Shown: piece after piece, positions 37,737-50,271 of the stretch | How positions within the stretch are numbered: the first letter of the stretch is position 1 | Layout: every line of letters begins with the position of its first letter | DNA from: Pseudomicrostroma phylloplanum | Lineage: Eukaryota; Basidiomycota; Exobasidiomycetes; Microstromatales | Direction: 5' to 3' | NCBI GenBank assembly: GCA_039545275.1 | Contig: BCHS01000020.1 | Location: 248,001 to 312,000 of the forward strand | DNA length: 64,000 nt | Made by a program: the position numbers and the translations under genes | The notes under the pieces: generated by a model | The model's database searches: none | What the model was told of the DNA's origin: nothing | Seen by the model: the letters and a program-made list of their open reading frames with translations, nothing else

Positions 37737-39232
37737 ATGTCTGCATACGCTTCCACGTCTGCCTCGGGCTTCAGCAGCTCCTCGATGAGGAGACACCCTG
37801 CAAGCTTGATCCCAAAGCTCGTTCATGACCCCGCGCTGCTTGATCTGGTGAAGTGCCCCGTCACACGAGAGATGGTTGGTGAGTAGCTGTGGACCCGACT
37901 CGGAGGCCTGTCTCCATCGTGTTTGTCGGCCATCATCTGACTCTATGTTTTTATCCCTCCTCGCCTTTCCCACTCTTAGTGTACCTCGCTCAACAAGCGG
38001 CTCATGTCATTCAGTGTGGTCCCCCTCAGCCTCTGGCAACGCCCCCGACAACCCCAACTCGCTCTGTCGAGGCTGCCGAGAGGGATCCCGCCGGCAAGCT
38101 GGAGGTCAATGGTCTGCCCAGTCTGGAGACATTCATCGCCATCCTCGTCGAGAAGAGCAACGTCCAAGTCCCCACCCTCCTCTGCACTCTCGTCTACCTC
38201 GAGAGGCTGAAGCATCGCCTGCCACGCGTCGCAAAGGGAATGCACTGCACCAGACACCGCGTCTTCCTGGCTACTCTCATCGTCGCCGCAAAGTACCTGA
38301 ACGACTCGTCGCCAAAGAACAAGCACTGGACACGGTACGGCGCTCTGTTCTCGCAAGCCGAGGTCAACCTGATGGAGAAGCAACTGCTCTACTTGCTCGA
38401 CTATGATCTGCGCATCGACGAGGAGGAGCTCAGCTTCCACTTCTCGCCCTTCTTCCGCGTACAGGAAGACGCGGCGCAGGCTGGTAGGCGGGAGATGTAC
38501 CTGCGAGGATGTGAGACTGGAAGGGAGAGGGAGAGATACGCACGGGCGTCGGAGCGACGCGTCTACCTGAGGAGCCTGCCAGCTTCCGAGGTTCCTTGCT
38601 GGAACAATGCAAGCTCGTCGGCGTCATCGTCGGCGTCAATGGCTTCTACACCGGTCAAGCAACAACCCTCGGTCGCTCACCACCCACAGGCACCTCCTTC
38701 GCCAATCTCGCCGCCGCATGCACAAGCAGCTTGCAGCAACGTGGTCATGATGAGGATGCAGTCGAGCCAATCGAGTCGCGCTTCCACGACGAGCAACAGC
38801 TCCACCCTGTCGTCCTCTGAGGCCGAGTTGACAGACGACTACGGCTCTTCCTCCGCGTCTTCTACCGACTATGACACCGACGACTACGAAGAAGAGGTGG
38901 AGTCACAGCAACAGCAGATTCAGCACAAGATGCCCCACATGTACCAACAGCCAGGACACCGGGGTCACTCACTGCCGCCTCAATTGCCAATGTCGCTTCC
39001 GGCCATGCTCGACCAGCCGAGCTCTCAGAAGCAACAGCAGAGGAGCAGCACACCAAGTGCGGGCATGCAGAGGTACCTGTCGCAGGCCATCAACCCGCAC
39101 TACCGCAAGGAACAGTACCAGGGTCAGCACCAGTACCTGCCGCACCACATTGCAATGGACGTCGACGCATCGATCCGACCGTCGAAGAGCAGCTCAAACC
39201 TGATCACCAGGATGCTCGGCAACAGCACATGA
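37737..39232 (+). CDS. Pcl/Pho80-type cyclin
   Basis: Two exons, 37737-37878 and 37980-39232, joined in phase 1 (REMV / [10 protein letters not shown]), giving 464 aa. The cyclin box spans about residues 85-200: [50 protein letters not shown], then [20 protein letters not shown] and [16 protein letters not shown]. The [10 protein letters not shown] segment is characteristic of Pcl1/2/9-type cyclins that partner the Pho85 (Cdk5-like) kinase in polarity and cell-cycle start (family knowledge). The second half is low-complexity: serine runs, an acidic patch ([12 protein letters not shown]) and Q/H-rich stretches, probably disordered. The very long pyrimidine-rich upstream region suggests complex transcriptional control. 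Confidence 0.85.
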
Positions 39233-40060
39233 GACGACGCAGATGCACGTGTGCCGCTCGATTGGTCTCGCTGACGGTCTCAAATCTGTTCAAGTCTATG
39301 TGTCAAGCCTCTCTCGGTTCTCACGGTGGCGCTCTCCATTCGCTCCGCTCAAAAAGTCATTTGGTCCTCCTCCTCTACAAGCTTCAAGTCGGTGTATCGG
39401 TCAAGTCACGTTGCTGCTGCTCTCTTCTCTCTCTCACGCCCAATGTCTCCGTCATCTGTTGTCCATTTTTACGTCTAGTCTCTGCTCCCTCTCATGTCGT
39501 TCCGTCGCCTCTCTCCCCTCGTATCGTATCGTCTCTGTCTTCCCCCTCTTCATGTCAAACCCCCCACCCACACTTTCTTGCCATCGGTCCGGCTCTCCCT
39601 CCTCATCATCATCAACATCGCACTCTGGCGGATCGACGAGTAGCCTGGTGCTCACTCGCTCGCTTTGCTAGCTTGCTTGCTCTTTCTACACTCTCAACCA
39701 ATCAAGTCCATCCATCCAAGTCGCCGGTTCGACTTGGGAGGACACAATGTCGTCGTCGTCGTCGACTCTCTCCACTCCACTCTCCCCTCCGCACCGCACT
39801 GCACTGCACTATCGTAAATCATCATTGCATCACTCGTCATTACTGTGATTTTGTAGGAATATTCTCTCCTCCTCGCTCTCTTCTGAAGCCTCTCATCTCA
39901 TCGATCGAGACGTCATGCAGTGCAAGTAATGGAACGGCAAAAAGAAGTGCTTCAATCTCAATACTGTCTTACTTTCATCCATCTCGTGTATGCATGCCAC
40001 TGCCTGAGCTTGTGACAGCCCGAGTCCCGAGACGATGCAGGCGCCCTACCCTACCCTAGA
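39233..40060. other. Intergenic, convergent cyclin and Zn2Cys6 genes
   Basis: About 0.8 kb of T/C-rich sequence, probably a long cyclin 3' UTR plus the 3' end of the regulator gene. No gene recognised. Confidence 0.45.
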
Positions 40061-42219
40061 TTACATCGGCGCCCCCTCCTGTCGACCGATCCGCCGCCAC
40101 GCTTCAGCAATGGTAGCTCGCAGCGCCCCCGCCATCTCAACACTACCAAGCGCGCTATCCACCGTCGAGACCCCAAATGCCACATCCTCTGCGTAGCCCA
40201 GCAGGTCGGCAGGTGTGGGTCGGCCGGGGGTGAAGAAAGTGTCCGGCTGGCCACTGCTTTGGGCGTCGAGGGCTTTTGTCACGTGTGAGCAGGCCCAGAG
40301 ACTGAAGCTCGAGGGCATGTCTCTGCAGGGCAGGCGATGGAGAGCGCAGAATTGGTGTCAGAATCGACTACGGCATCGAGTTAGACTTCGACTTCGACTT
40401 CGACTAGAGGCCCGGGAGACTGTCGTTCCCCTGGGCGGACAGCTACTCACCGACAGATGGCAGGATCGCACCTCAGCAGGCCCAGCGTGCCAGCCACTCT
40501 CGAGATCCTCGCAACCTGCGCCAAGCTCTCCAGTGCCGCATCTTGCAGTCCCCTCACCACAGCTTCACGCTGCACTTCGTTGGCGGCGCTGTCACCCTCC
40601 TCCTCCTCGTCGTTTCTCAGACCAAAGTCCTCGACGGCGGTGCAGGCGCCCAGGAGCTGTGAGTGGTAGAGCATCATAAGGAAGAGGACTCTGAGCAGCT
40701 TGGTCAATTCGAGTCCCGTGGGTCTGACGCCTCGCCCCTCTTGCCAGTTGGCCGGGAATCGATTGTGTATGACTAGCTGTGGTGGTAGGCCGGCATACCA
40801 AGCCGTATACGCGCCCAGCGCCTTCTTTGCTGCGCTCGTTGGCACACCCAGCGACTGCGACCGCACAGAGACAAAGCTCTGGCATAGCTTGCGGACCAGA
40901 ATTGCAAACGGCCCAGCGTAGCGTCTGAAGAGAAGGTCGAACTCGAGCCGATTCTGCCCAAAACTGGGTGAGGGAGGGATGCTCGTTGCGCCACCTTCGT
41001 GGAAGAAGATGAGGGATTCGGGTCTGGGAGGCTCCGGGAAGAAGAGGTCGTGGTCGTGCGCGTCGTCTGGAACGCTTAGCGGCTGGCGCAGGCTCATGGC
41101 TCGGTGACCGTCGTTGAAGAACACGCCCCTGCAGAAAGTGAGGGAGCCGGACATGGAGTGAGCGCTGCTGACCTCCCCTCCGCCCCTCCGCCGTCTTCAC
41201 ACTCACCAGAAGACCCTTCTTCGCGCTGAAGCCTGCTCGTCGGTGAGGAGCCTCTCGCCTCTACCACTTCTCCATCTTCCACCACCTGGAGGTGCCCTGG
41301 TGTCCAGCCTCGGTGCTCTATTGATCTGCAGCGAGAAGAGCATAGTGGACAGCGCCTCCCTAGATAGTGGTGGCCGTGTGGCAATGTCATCGGTCACCGC
41401 CCCCAAGAGCTGTACGTCCCGGAAGGACAGCAGCCAGCAGGCCGTGAGCACCTCGAGGGCCTCTTCATCGTCTCTCTCTGCCCAGCTGCGACCCCCGAGG
41501 CGCTGCAGGAACTGAGAGACGAGGTCGCGCTGCAGTGTATGTTTGCTCCAGAAGGCAAATAGGAGACCTACCCCTTCTTCTTCTCCTTCTTCGAGCGAGC
41601 TGGCTCCGAGGGCAGCCAGCGCCAAGAGGAGCTCTGCGCTGATGGGTCGCTCCGCTGTAAGTCCGCCCTGGGAGAGGATTATGTAGGCCTCGTAGCCTCT
41701 GGCGACTTCGTCTGATCTGATGATGGGTATAAGGGGTTGGTTCCAGATGAAGTAGGCCGAGAGACAGGCAGTCAGCAGACCGATGGTGAGGAAAGGCACG
41801 TCGAGCAGTCCGCGCGGAGGGAGAAAGAGGGATTCTTCAGGTAGTGATTGAGTCGAGAGGGTATTGAAGAGGTCCGGAGACAGGTCTGAAGAAGGCAGAC
41901 GATCACCGAGAGCCGCGCTGTCCAGCCGTAACAATGTATCGGGCTCGTAGCTGGGGGCTGGTACGGGGCTGGGAGCTGAAGTCTGGCTAGAGCCACCGCT
42001 GCCTCTCCGCCTGATGTCGTCTATCCTGACTCCTGCTCTCTGCTTGCGAGGCTTAGTCGTAAAGACGCAAGGAAGACCATACGTGCGACAGCTGGAGCAC
42101 GAGACTTGGCCGGCGTCTCCGGGGAGTTGCTCTCGCAACGCTCGCTCATAGTCGCATTTGACCTTGCGGGCTTTGCAGGCGTCGCAGCTTGTGCGACCCT
42201 TTTGCAACGAAGATGCCAT
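40061..42219 (-). CDS. Zn(II)2Cys6 fungal transcription factor
   Basis: Three exons, 42219-41207, 41128-40451 and 40322-40061, all joined in phase 2, giving 650 aa. The N-terminal binuclear zinc cluster is complete: Cys12, 15, 22, 41, 44 and 51, with a fairly long 18-residue spacer between the third and fourth cysteines and the basic KARKVKC core. A fungal-specific regulatory (middle homology) domain follows; it includes EEALEVLTACWLLSFRDVQLLG and RRRVFWGVFFNDGHRAMSL, the usual W-containing segment. DNA target and pathway cannot be deduced. The neighbouring divergent DUF2306 gene shares the promoter, so it could be a target, but nothing in the sequence proves it. Confidence 0.85.
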
Positions 42220-42600
42220 CAGCAGCAGTCAGTGTGCGGAAGATGGTGGCTGCTGTGGTGGTGGTTCTACATGATGTGGGAAGTAGGCGTGGGTAGGTGA
42301 GGGAGTGACTCAGTGGGTGGCTGCCTGCACTCTCCCTCCTCTGGGACGCTGTGGGAAGAGCCATCGGGCCGTGCATGTCGGAGTCGCGATCGGGCATGGC
42401 TCGTGCGTCAGGCCCGATCCCGGCAGCCGTCCGACGAAACCGCCGAGGCAACGGCCGAGGGAAAATTGATACCAGCCCAGAGACGTCACCGGCGGGGAGG
42501 TCACTGGCAGAGGGTATATGTACGGGTGCCCCCCAGGATAGCAGCTCAGGATGGCGCTCCCAACCGCCACTGCAATCCCATCAGGGCCAACTTCGACATC
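42220..42600. promoter_or_regulatory. Divergent promoter region, Zn2Cys6 regulator / DUF2306 gene
   Basis: 381 bp between divergent ATGs. Several short CGG words occur (for example around 42423-42450), the half-site class bound by many Zn2Cys6 proteins, but also common by chance at this GC content. Confidence 0.35.
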
Positions 42601-43705
42601 ATGACCTTTGTAGATGCCATGCGCAAGATCTATCAGCCCTTGGGCTTCTCAAAGGGCTACAACTTTCCTCTATGTGCGTGTCGCGAACGTGATGCTCTGA
42701 CTCAGCTCCCTCTCTGACTCGCCTCTCTCTGCTATCTCTACAGTCATCATCTTCGCAGGCGCCATGCTAGGCTTCAGCTTAGCCCGCTTGCAGTACCTAA
42801 ACGTTGCCGGCGACGCCTCCACCAGCTACAAGAACGGGGCGCGTCCTGGAGAGTGGTACATCATGCGAGAGGGACACTACCGGATTGGAATCACCCTGCA
42901 CCTCGCGACTGTCATTCCCGGCGGCATCCTCTCCGTCTTTCAGTTCGTGCCGGTCATACGCAAGAGGCTCATTCTTTTCCATCGGATCAATGGCTACTTG
43001 ATCATCACACTGTTCCTGCTGGGCAACGTAGGCGCACTCATGATCGCTCGCAGAGCCTTCGGAGGCGGCTTCGCCACCCAGTCTGCCGTAGGCTTGCTCG
43101 CCTTGACCACGACTGTTTCGCTCTTCCTGGCATACTACAATATCAAGCGCCTTCAGATCGATCAACATCGCGTATGGATGCTCAGAGCAATGTTCCTCTT
43201 CGGAACCATCATCACCACGAGGATCATCATGATCATTGCGGCACTCATCATCACCAAGATCGGGGACTTCTACGAGCTCGTTCCCTGCGCCGAGATTGCC
43301 TTTGCTCGCAGCGTGAGCACTGCAGATGCAGCCTTCCTGCAAGACTACCCAGTCTGTAGGGTCGCCTCGTACACCGCTGTCACTGCTTCGATGTCAGCGA
43401 CACCGGGCGTCGAGACGGTCGGAGCAGCCTTGGCGATCCCCTTTGGCGCAGCCCTCTGGATGTCCATCTTCCTGCATCTCGTAGGTCTCGAGATCTACCT
43501 ACAGCTTACACCGAGGGAGGCGCAGAGACTGAGGCAGCTGAGCTACGAAAAACAGCTAGCAAAGGGATTCAAGCATCCTGGAAGCGCAGGGTTGACTAGC
43601 GATCGATGGGGGGATGCTGATCCTTGGATGCCCTTGACTCCTGAGAAGAAAGTCGAGGAGGCGGGAGTGCCGTCGTTAGCCAGCTCAGATTCGGCAGCTT
43701 CTTAG
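42601..43705 (+). CDS. DUF2306-type predicted membrane protein
   Basis: Two exons, 42601-42673 and 42744-43705, joined in phase 1 (YNFPL / FIIFAGAML), giving 344 aa. About seven membrane segments, with the family's hallmark blocks HLATVIPGGILSVFQFVP, FHRINGYLIITLFLLGN and IDQHRVWMLRAMFLFGTI. Conserved histidines (HLATV, FHR, QHR) sit at helix ends. The family is common in bacteria and fungi and has no firm biochemical role. The C-terminal 60 residues are hydrophilic. Start chosen at the first ATG that keeps the frame; the upstream ATG at 42551 is out of frame. Confidence 0.78.
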
Positions 43706-44009
43706 TATGTCCTTGTACTGTTCAGTTCTCAGATCCCTCAGTCAGCAGCCGCAGTGCAACTTGCTCTGTAAGATTCTACCTCCTGCTATTGTTGTAAATA
43801 CAGAGCCGAAACGCTCGTACATCTGTTTGAAGAGAATCTCATCTACTTTTACTTTGTGCTCGAGGAAGTCTTGGCTGTGGCTGGATGTTCAATCCCAGGC
43901 AGGTGGCACGTCAGCTACGAGAAGCGAGACACTTGATGATCGTCTCATCTGTCCACTCACTTTGTGCCATCTCCTTAGCTTCTTTGCTTCACTTGGCGAC
44001 GCTCTTGCG
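43706..44009. other. Intergenic, DUF2306 3' region to gag-like relic
   Basis: 304 bp; no feature recognised. Confidence 0.4.
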
Positions 44010-44581
44010 TCATTCGGTTGACGGAAGCGATGCCAGAGTCTCGAGTATCAGATTATGCAAAAGGTTTGGATCAATGCCGTTGTACTCGACAGCTGCTCGC
44101 GTAGCCACGATTGCTCTGAGGTCCTTATGCTCCCTCCCCAGGCCAGCGAGAACACTGCGGCAGTACATGTCGTCCGAAATCGCTTTTTCCCCACCGGCCT
44201 CAGCCCACAGGGCCGACATGCTCACGAGATTAAATCATGCATAGCCTTCAGCTGCGCCGCTTTCCCCTCGTTATTCGTCTGCTTACAGCGAAGCTCCTTG
44301 AGCTCGGCTAAGGCAATTATTCGCGACGGCTGCGTATAGGTTCTTGCAAGATGTTTGAGAAGGCTGGAAGCGTCTGAATTGGCGAGGAAAGGGATACTCT
44401 GCAATACACGGTCGCTGAGCGTGCTAGTGATCAGCGCCCTGGCTTTGCGATCGTCTTGTCGTTCTTTCTCGATGGTGAATTCCGGTTCAGAGTTGAGGGC
44501 TGCATCTAGGAGTCCCTGCAGGGCCAAAGCATCGTGCGTACGTCTCTCCCAGACCACATAACCTTGTCCATCGAACAGCAT
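44010..44581 (-). pseudogene. gag-like (copia-type, UBN2-like) relic A, frameshifted
   Basis: The minus-strand frame from the ATG at 44581 begins FDGQGYVVWERRTHDALALQ, which has the FDG..Y..W...M/H..L layout of Copia-type gag N-termini. It closely parallels the second relic at 45948 (shared FDG..Y..WER..H.ALA..GLL). The frame closes at 44222 (KAMHDLIS stop), but the sense continues in another frame from about 44220 (SALWAEAGGEKAISDD) to a stop at 44010, at the point where the second copy also has an EAGGE segment. This points to a small indel. No protease, integrase or reverse transcriptase and no LTRs were recognised nearby. Confidence 0.5.
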
Positions 44582-45411
44582 CTTGACCAAGCAGGAATCG
44601 AAAAGCACCTAGGAAGTATACAAAGCTACGATAGGTAGAAAGAGAACGCAGAAGTGATGATGTTCGGGAGACTTGTGTCGTAAGAAATGCCAGACTCTTC
44701 TTCTTTTTTCACTGACAGGGAGACGAGGATATCTGCACTAGCGGACATAGACTGCTGCGAGGGGGCGAGATGGCTGTATGCCCCTGCGCCGCAATTGCTC
44801 GAGTCGACCTGCATATAGATGGATGCACAATGCTCGAGCCATGACTTTGAGGAGATGGTCTCTCACTTCGGACTCGATGAGGTGTGATGAAGTCTCAATT
44901 GAACCCGAGTATGGTCCTCACACGACAATACAGCTTGACTTGCCTCGCCTAGCGCACCTGATCCAGATCCTCCATTACCATACACTGACGTAGCTTTCCT
45001 GCAATGCATTCGTGGTTAGGATGCTCTGACCCCAGTAACACTGCCACATTGTCTGCGAGCTTGTCTCTCACACGCGGATTGGTACCTCGCACTGGGGCAT
45101 GAAACAGTCTCAGGGTAGCCAGAGCGAAGGTGCTTGATGGCGCCCGACGGCGCAGTCTGGAGCGCAATGCTGACCTGGTTGAAAGTAGACGAATATACAG
45201 GATCACAGCGCCACAGTTGGAAGTAAGAGGGGAGGATGTATCTCGAGCTCTCTATGAGAGACCAGAGGTAGTGTCATTGGACTTGTTCTCGAATGACTGT
45301 TGGAAACGATGAGATGTTTGAAAAGCAGTCTTCGCCAAATTGCCCTCGCTCGTTGACCATTGCCTAGCCTCCTCCTCTATCATACCCTCTCGGTAGTCTC
45401 CTACAATGCCA
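44582..45411. other. Interval between the two gag-like relics
   Basis: No intact gene. A short minus-strand frame at 44949-45206 contains RDKLADNVAVLLGSEHPN, loosely reminiscent of the LSD/LND.(V/I)L segment of the flanking relics, and may be a third decayed fragment. This is a weak resemblance. Confidence 0.3.
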
Positions 45412-45948
45412 TCACTCTCCCGTAGCAGCAGCGTCGTCTCCGGTATCTTCTTTGTCCGACCAGAATCCTGCGACTTCGAGCATTGCGTATGAATCCATGC
45501 CTTCACGCACTGTCTCACGGAACTCGGACTTGGTCATTTCGGCTTCTCCGCCGGCTTCCTTCCAGGAGAACCACATACGATTGAGGTAGGCTTCGAGAGG
45601 GCGTCCAGCCTGCGTGCCGGAATGAAGATCATCGATGGCATTTAGACGAGAGCGCTCTTTATATTTGTCTGAAATGTCCTCGAGCAAAGCGGACGTGAGG
45701 GTCTTCTCTGTCTCGTAGTTCGGGGGTCCCGCAAGGCGGCTCGCGTATGATGGCAGCTCGAGCAGGATCTTGTCGTTGAGCTGCTTCTCGACGATGGACA
45801 CGGCCTTGAGATCCTGAATGAGTTTTGCATTGTTCGCCCGATCGGGTAGGGGGGGCAAATTGAAGGCGTAGTGCAGTAGTCCGGCTCGAGCTAAGGCGCC
45901 GTGGACCTTTCTCTCCCAAAGCTGGTAGTTGGTTCCGTCGAACTTCAT
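45412..45948 (-). CDS. gag-like (copia-type, UBN2-like) protein B
   Basis: An open frame of 178 aa from the ATG at 45948, starting MKFDGTNYQLWERKVHGALA, the typical entry of Copia-type gag / UBN2 proteins. Later segments LNDKILLELPSYASRL and LEAYLNRMWFSWKEAGGE keep the gag-like helical pattern. It ends in an acidic D/A-rich tail with no zinc knuckle and no downstream pol. The ORF extends further upstream (to 46095) without a clear start. It is either a remnant of a retrotransposon or a standalone gag-derived gene; the intact frame leaves both open. Confidence 0.45.
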   Translation of the reverse strand: MKFDGTNYQLWERKVHGALARAGLLHYAFNLPPLPDRANNAKLIQDLKAVSIVEKQLNDKILLELPSYASRLAGPPNYETEKTLTSALLEDISDKYKERSRLNAIDDLHSGTQAGRPLEAYLNRMWFSWKEAGGEAEMTKSEFRETVREGMDSYAMLEVAGFWSDKEDTGDDAAATGE

Positions 45949-46781
45949 GGTGGAAAGAGCTTCTCTTTGGGCTGACGAGTGCGTGTAATCGAATGCTGAT
46001 GTGCGTGAGATCCAGTGCTGCCGTGTGTGAGAGCAGTTGGTAGACGACTGTGGACAGGAGGAGAAGCCTGGGTAAGGAGAGGAGCTAAGGTTCAAGAGCG
46101 AGGACGATCACGTCGAGGTCCGTCTTGATGCAAGGTCCGCTTGCCCGACTGTAGGACGGCCGCACGCGGGCACACCAGTCAGACACGTCACTTCTCTACC
46201 TCGGAGGAATTGCATTCGGCGTATCCGATGCCTAGGAGGTGCCGCGCTTCAAGCGCAGAATGAGATAGCTCAGAGTGCGAAGCAACCGCTAGTCACTTTC
46301 GGTATGACTGAGTCAGGAAAAGGAATGCTATCAAGAGCTATGGCCGCGAGGGGTTGTGCGCCTGATTCAAGATACCAGCAGGAGACCTAGAAGGGTAGAG
46401 TGAGGGCGGTGTCGAGCAGTGCTCAGGCGCTCTCTAAGTATGCTATTCTGGAGGGCGAGGTCAATGGTATATGCTTTCTTACCTGATACAAGCCTCGATG
46501 CATCGCGATGCATCCAGAGATTGGAAGTCAAAGGAGCAGCGTGGACCGGCATCGAGGACCTTCGTACTGGCGGCCTTACAATCACACCGCTCACCGTGTG
46601 CAAGACCAAGTACTCACTGCACTGGACGATGATCGACCAAGGCCGATACTCTCTCAATTCCCTCATCTCTGTATCTCAATGTCCCCGTAGGTCCTCAGAC
46701 CTCAATGCCAACGCAAGTGATGTGAAGTATGTCTGTATTGCCCGGAAAAGAGTCCACTGAGAGAATCTCCTCTAACGCGGC
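45949..46781. other. Interval between gag-like gene and small membrane-protein gene
   Basis: About 0.8 kb. One plus-strand frame (46419-46760) ends in LNSLISVSQC, which recalls the segment after the Copia protease, but it lacks a convincing DSGA catalytic motif. No supported gene. Confidence 0.3.
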
Positions 46782-47262
46782 TCATGGCTCCTTGATGCCG
46801 AGCTCTCCCTCTTTGAACTGCCTTGCCCACATCATGCTGGGGATCCACTTTGTAGGGGCCTTGTGTCGCCACTGCGTCGTGGGAGCGAGAGTGGAGAAGA
46901 GAGGTCGGATCAGAAAGATGTCTCTGGGATGGTTGATTGCAATCCATGCCCTTGCTTGAGGCACGTCAGTCTGTATGCACTCGCTCTACTCACCTCCCTG
47001 TCAGCCGAGTATGACCAGATGCCGTATGTAGCTGCCATAATTCCTACTGCGCACACTGCTGTGTTGGATACCCAGTTGTGAGGCCTGGAAGAGGGGAGCA
47101 AGGCAAGGAAGGAGCACGTTCAGATCCAGCCATTCCTGATCGTACCGCTCCTCGTCTCTCTTCCGCCCGCCCGCTATCAGCGCCTCTGACTGACCTTGAC
47201 CACCATCCTCCTGCTGGACTGAAGACTTCCTTTGGGTATGGGTAGCGAGGTCCTGCGCCCAT
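46782..47262 (-). CDS. Small single-pass membrane protein (82 aa), three short exons
   Basis: Exons 47262-47195, 47084-46994 and 46871-46782, phases 2 and 0, giving 82 aa. It starts MGAGPRYPYPKEVFSPAGGW, has a single hydrophobic segment (about residues 31-47, VCAVGIMAATYGIWSYS), then SADREWRHKAP, IPSMMWARQFKEGE and stop. The three pieces lie in different frames and are each too short to stand out, but all junctions have GT...AG borders and the joined protein reads well. The YPYPK.V.SPAGGWW start and the RHKAP..WIPSMMWA end look like a conserved small mitochondrial-type protein; I do not recognise a named family. Divergent from PP1. Confidence 0.65.
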
Positions 47263-48550
47263 GATGACAAGTATGTGGGGTGAGGTGGGGTGGGATGCGG
47301 AGAGGATAGACGAGCAACGGAAAGGATGTCACTGCGTAGCGTGAGCGTAGAGGCTGGAGGCGGGCAGGCACAATTTCGGCTCCGCTCGGGATCATGGCCT
47401 GTGGTAGGTGGGGGAGAAGATCCGATCATAGCCCCCCCGCGCTGCTTTGAGTCACGCATACAAAGACGAGCTCAACGATGCAAACCTGTCAGAAATCGAT
47501 CTGCTGTTGTCACCACCGTTGTCTTCTGCCCGCAGAGTCATGTTGTGCTAGTATCTCCACCTCTGTACCAAGTCGTTGGGGGAGTGAACCCTCGCTGCTG
47601 CCTCTTCCCGCCTTTCCGATACCCTTACGCCCAAGGCCGAGCCACTGAGTGACTGGGCGGGGCGCGCGTCTGCCGGCCTGGCCTTGCCCGCCCGCCCGCC
47701 CGCCCGCCTGGCTTGGGTGTCTCTGCTGTCGAACTCGTCGCACAGCAAAAAACAAGTGGAAACTCACCATCGACTCCTGGCCACCATCACCTTCACCATC
47801 GCCATTGCACCTCGCTCCACTGATACGACGACGACGTAGCGAGCAGGTCCCATCAGTCACCCCCTCACACTTCTCTCCTCGCCCACACCCCATCGCCCCC
47901 CGCGCTCGCCACTCTTTGCTCATCTCTGCCGAGGCGCGACTTTGGCCCCGACCTCATATCACCTTACGATCTTCCACCTCGACCTCGCCGAGGCATATAC
48001 TCAGCCTCATCACGACCTACGCTCACGGGCACTGTGAGATCAAACGGTACTGCTAGATACATACGTCTATCAGCGGTGATCCTTCGAGTCCGAAAGATCC
48101 TCGAATTGCCTCCGATCTACGATTGCCTCTTCGTGCAATCTCAAGACACGTCAGCCCGGTGACGTGATCACTTGGACCTTTTCCTCTTCCAGATCAGCCT
48201 CGCTGTGATCTACTCTACTGAGATCAAAGAACATCTTCAGAGGGCAATCAACAGGCGAAACTGTGAGTGCTCGTCACATTGTCGCGCGGAGAGATAGGCG
48301 TACGGGGTATTGTCCGCCAGACTTGGATGGGCCAGGAAGATAACGCTACCAGGCCGACTGCGCTGCTCACGATCACGTTCAGAGCTCAAGATTGAGCGCT
48401 TGGTCGTCGGCCTCGCTCGGAAATCACTTCTCCACGCTCAGTCTCAGATACTGACTCCACCTCTGTCGTCTTACCCTCACCTGCTCCACCAGTCTTAGGC
48501 GATCTTCTTCTTCCCCCTCCTTTACATACCGCCCCTCCATCTCCTTAGAA
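47263..48550. promoter_or_regulatory. Divergent region between the small membrane protein and PP1
   Basis: About 1.3 kb, with a CCCG repeat around 47689-47708 and CT-rich stretches closer to PP1. No gene recognised; it contains the PP1 promoter and probably a long leader. Confidence 0.45.

Positions 48551-50271
<1,721 letters not shown>

Noticed and set aside
46419..46760. Copia protease/integrase fragment on the plus strand
   Set aside because: Only a short LNSLISVSQ word fits; no DSGA-type catalytic motif and the strand is opposite to the gag-like relics.
46971..46993. A 23-nt intron in the small membrane-protein gene that would keep more of the downstream frame
   Set aside because: Far shorter than any workable fungal intron; the acceptor at 46872 gives a normal 122-nt intron, correct phase and a better protein.
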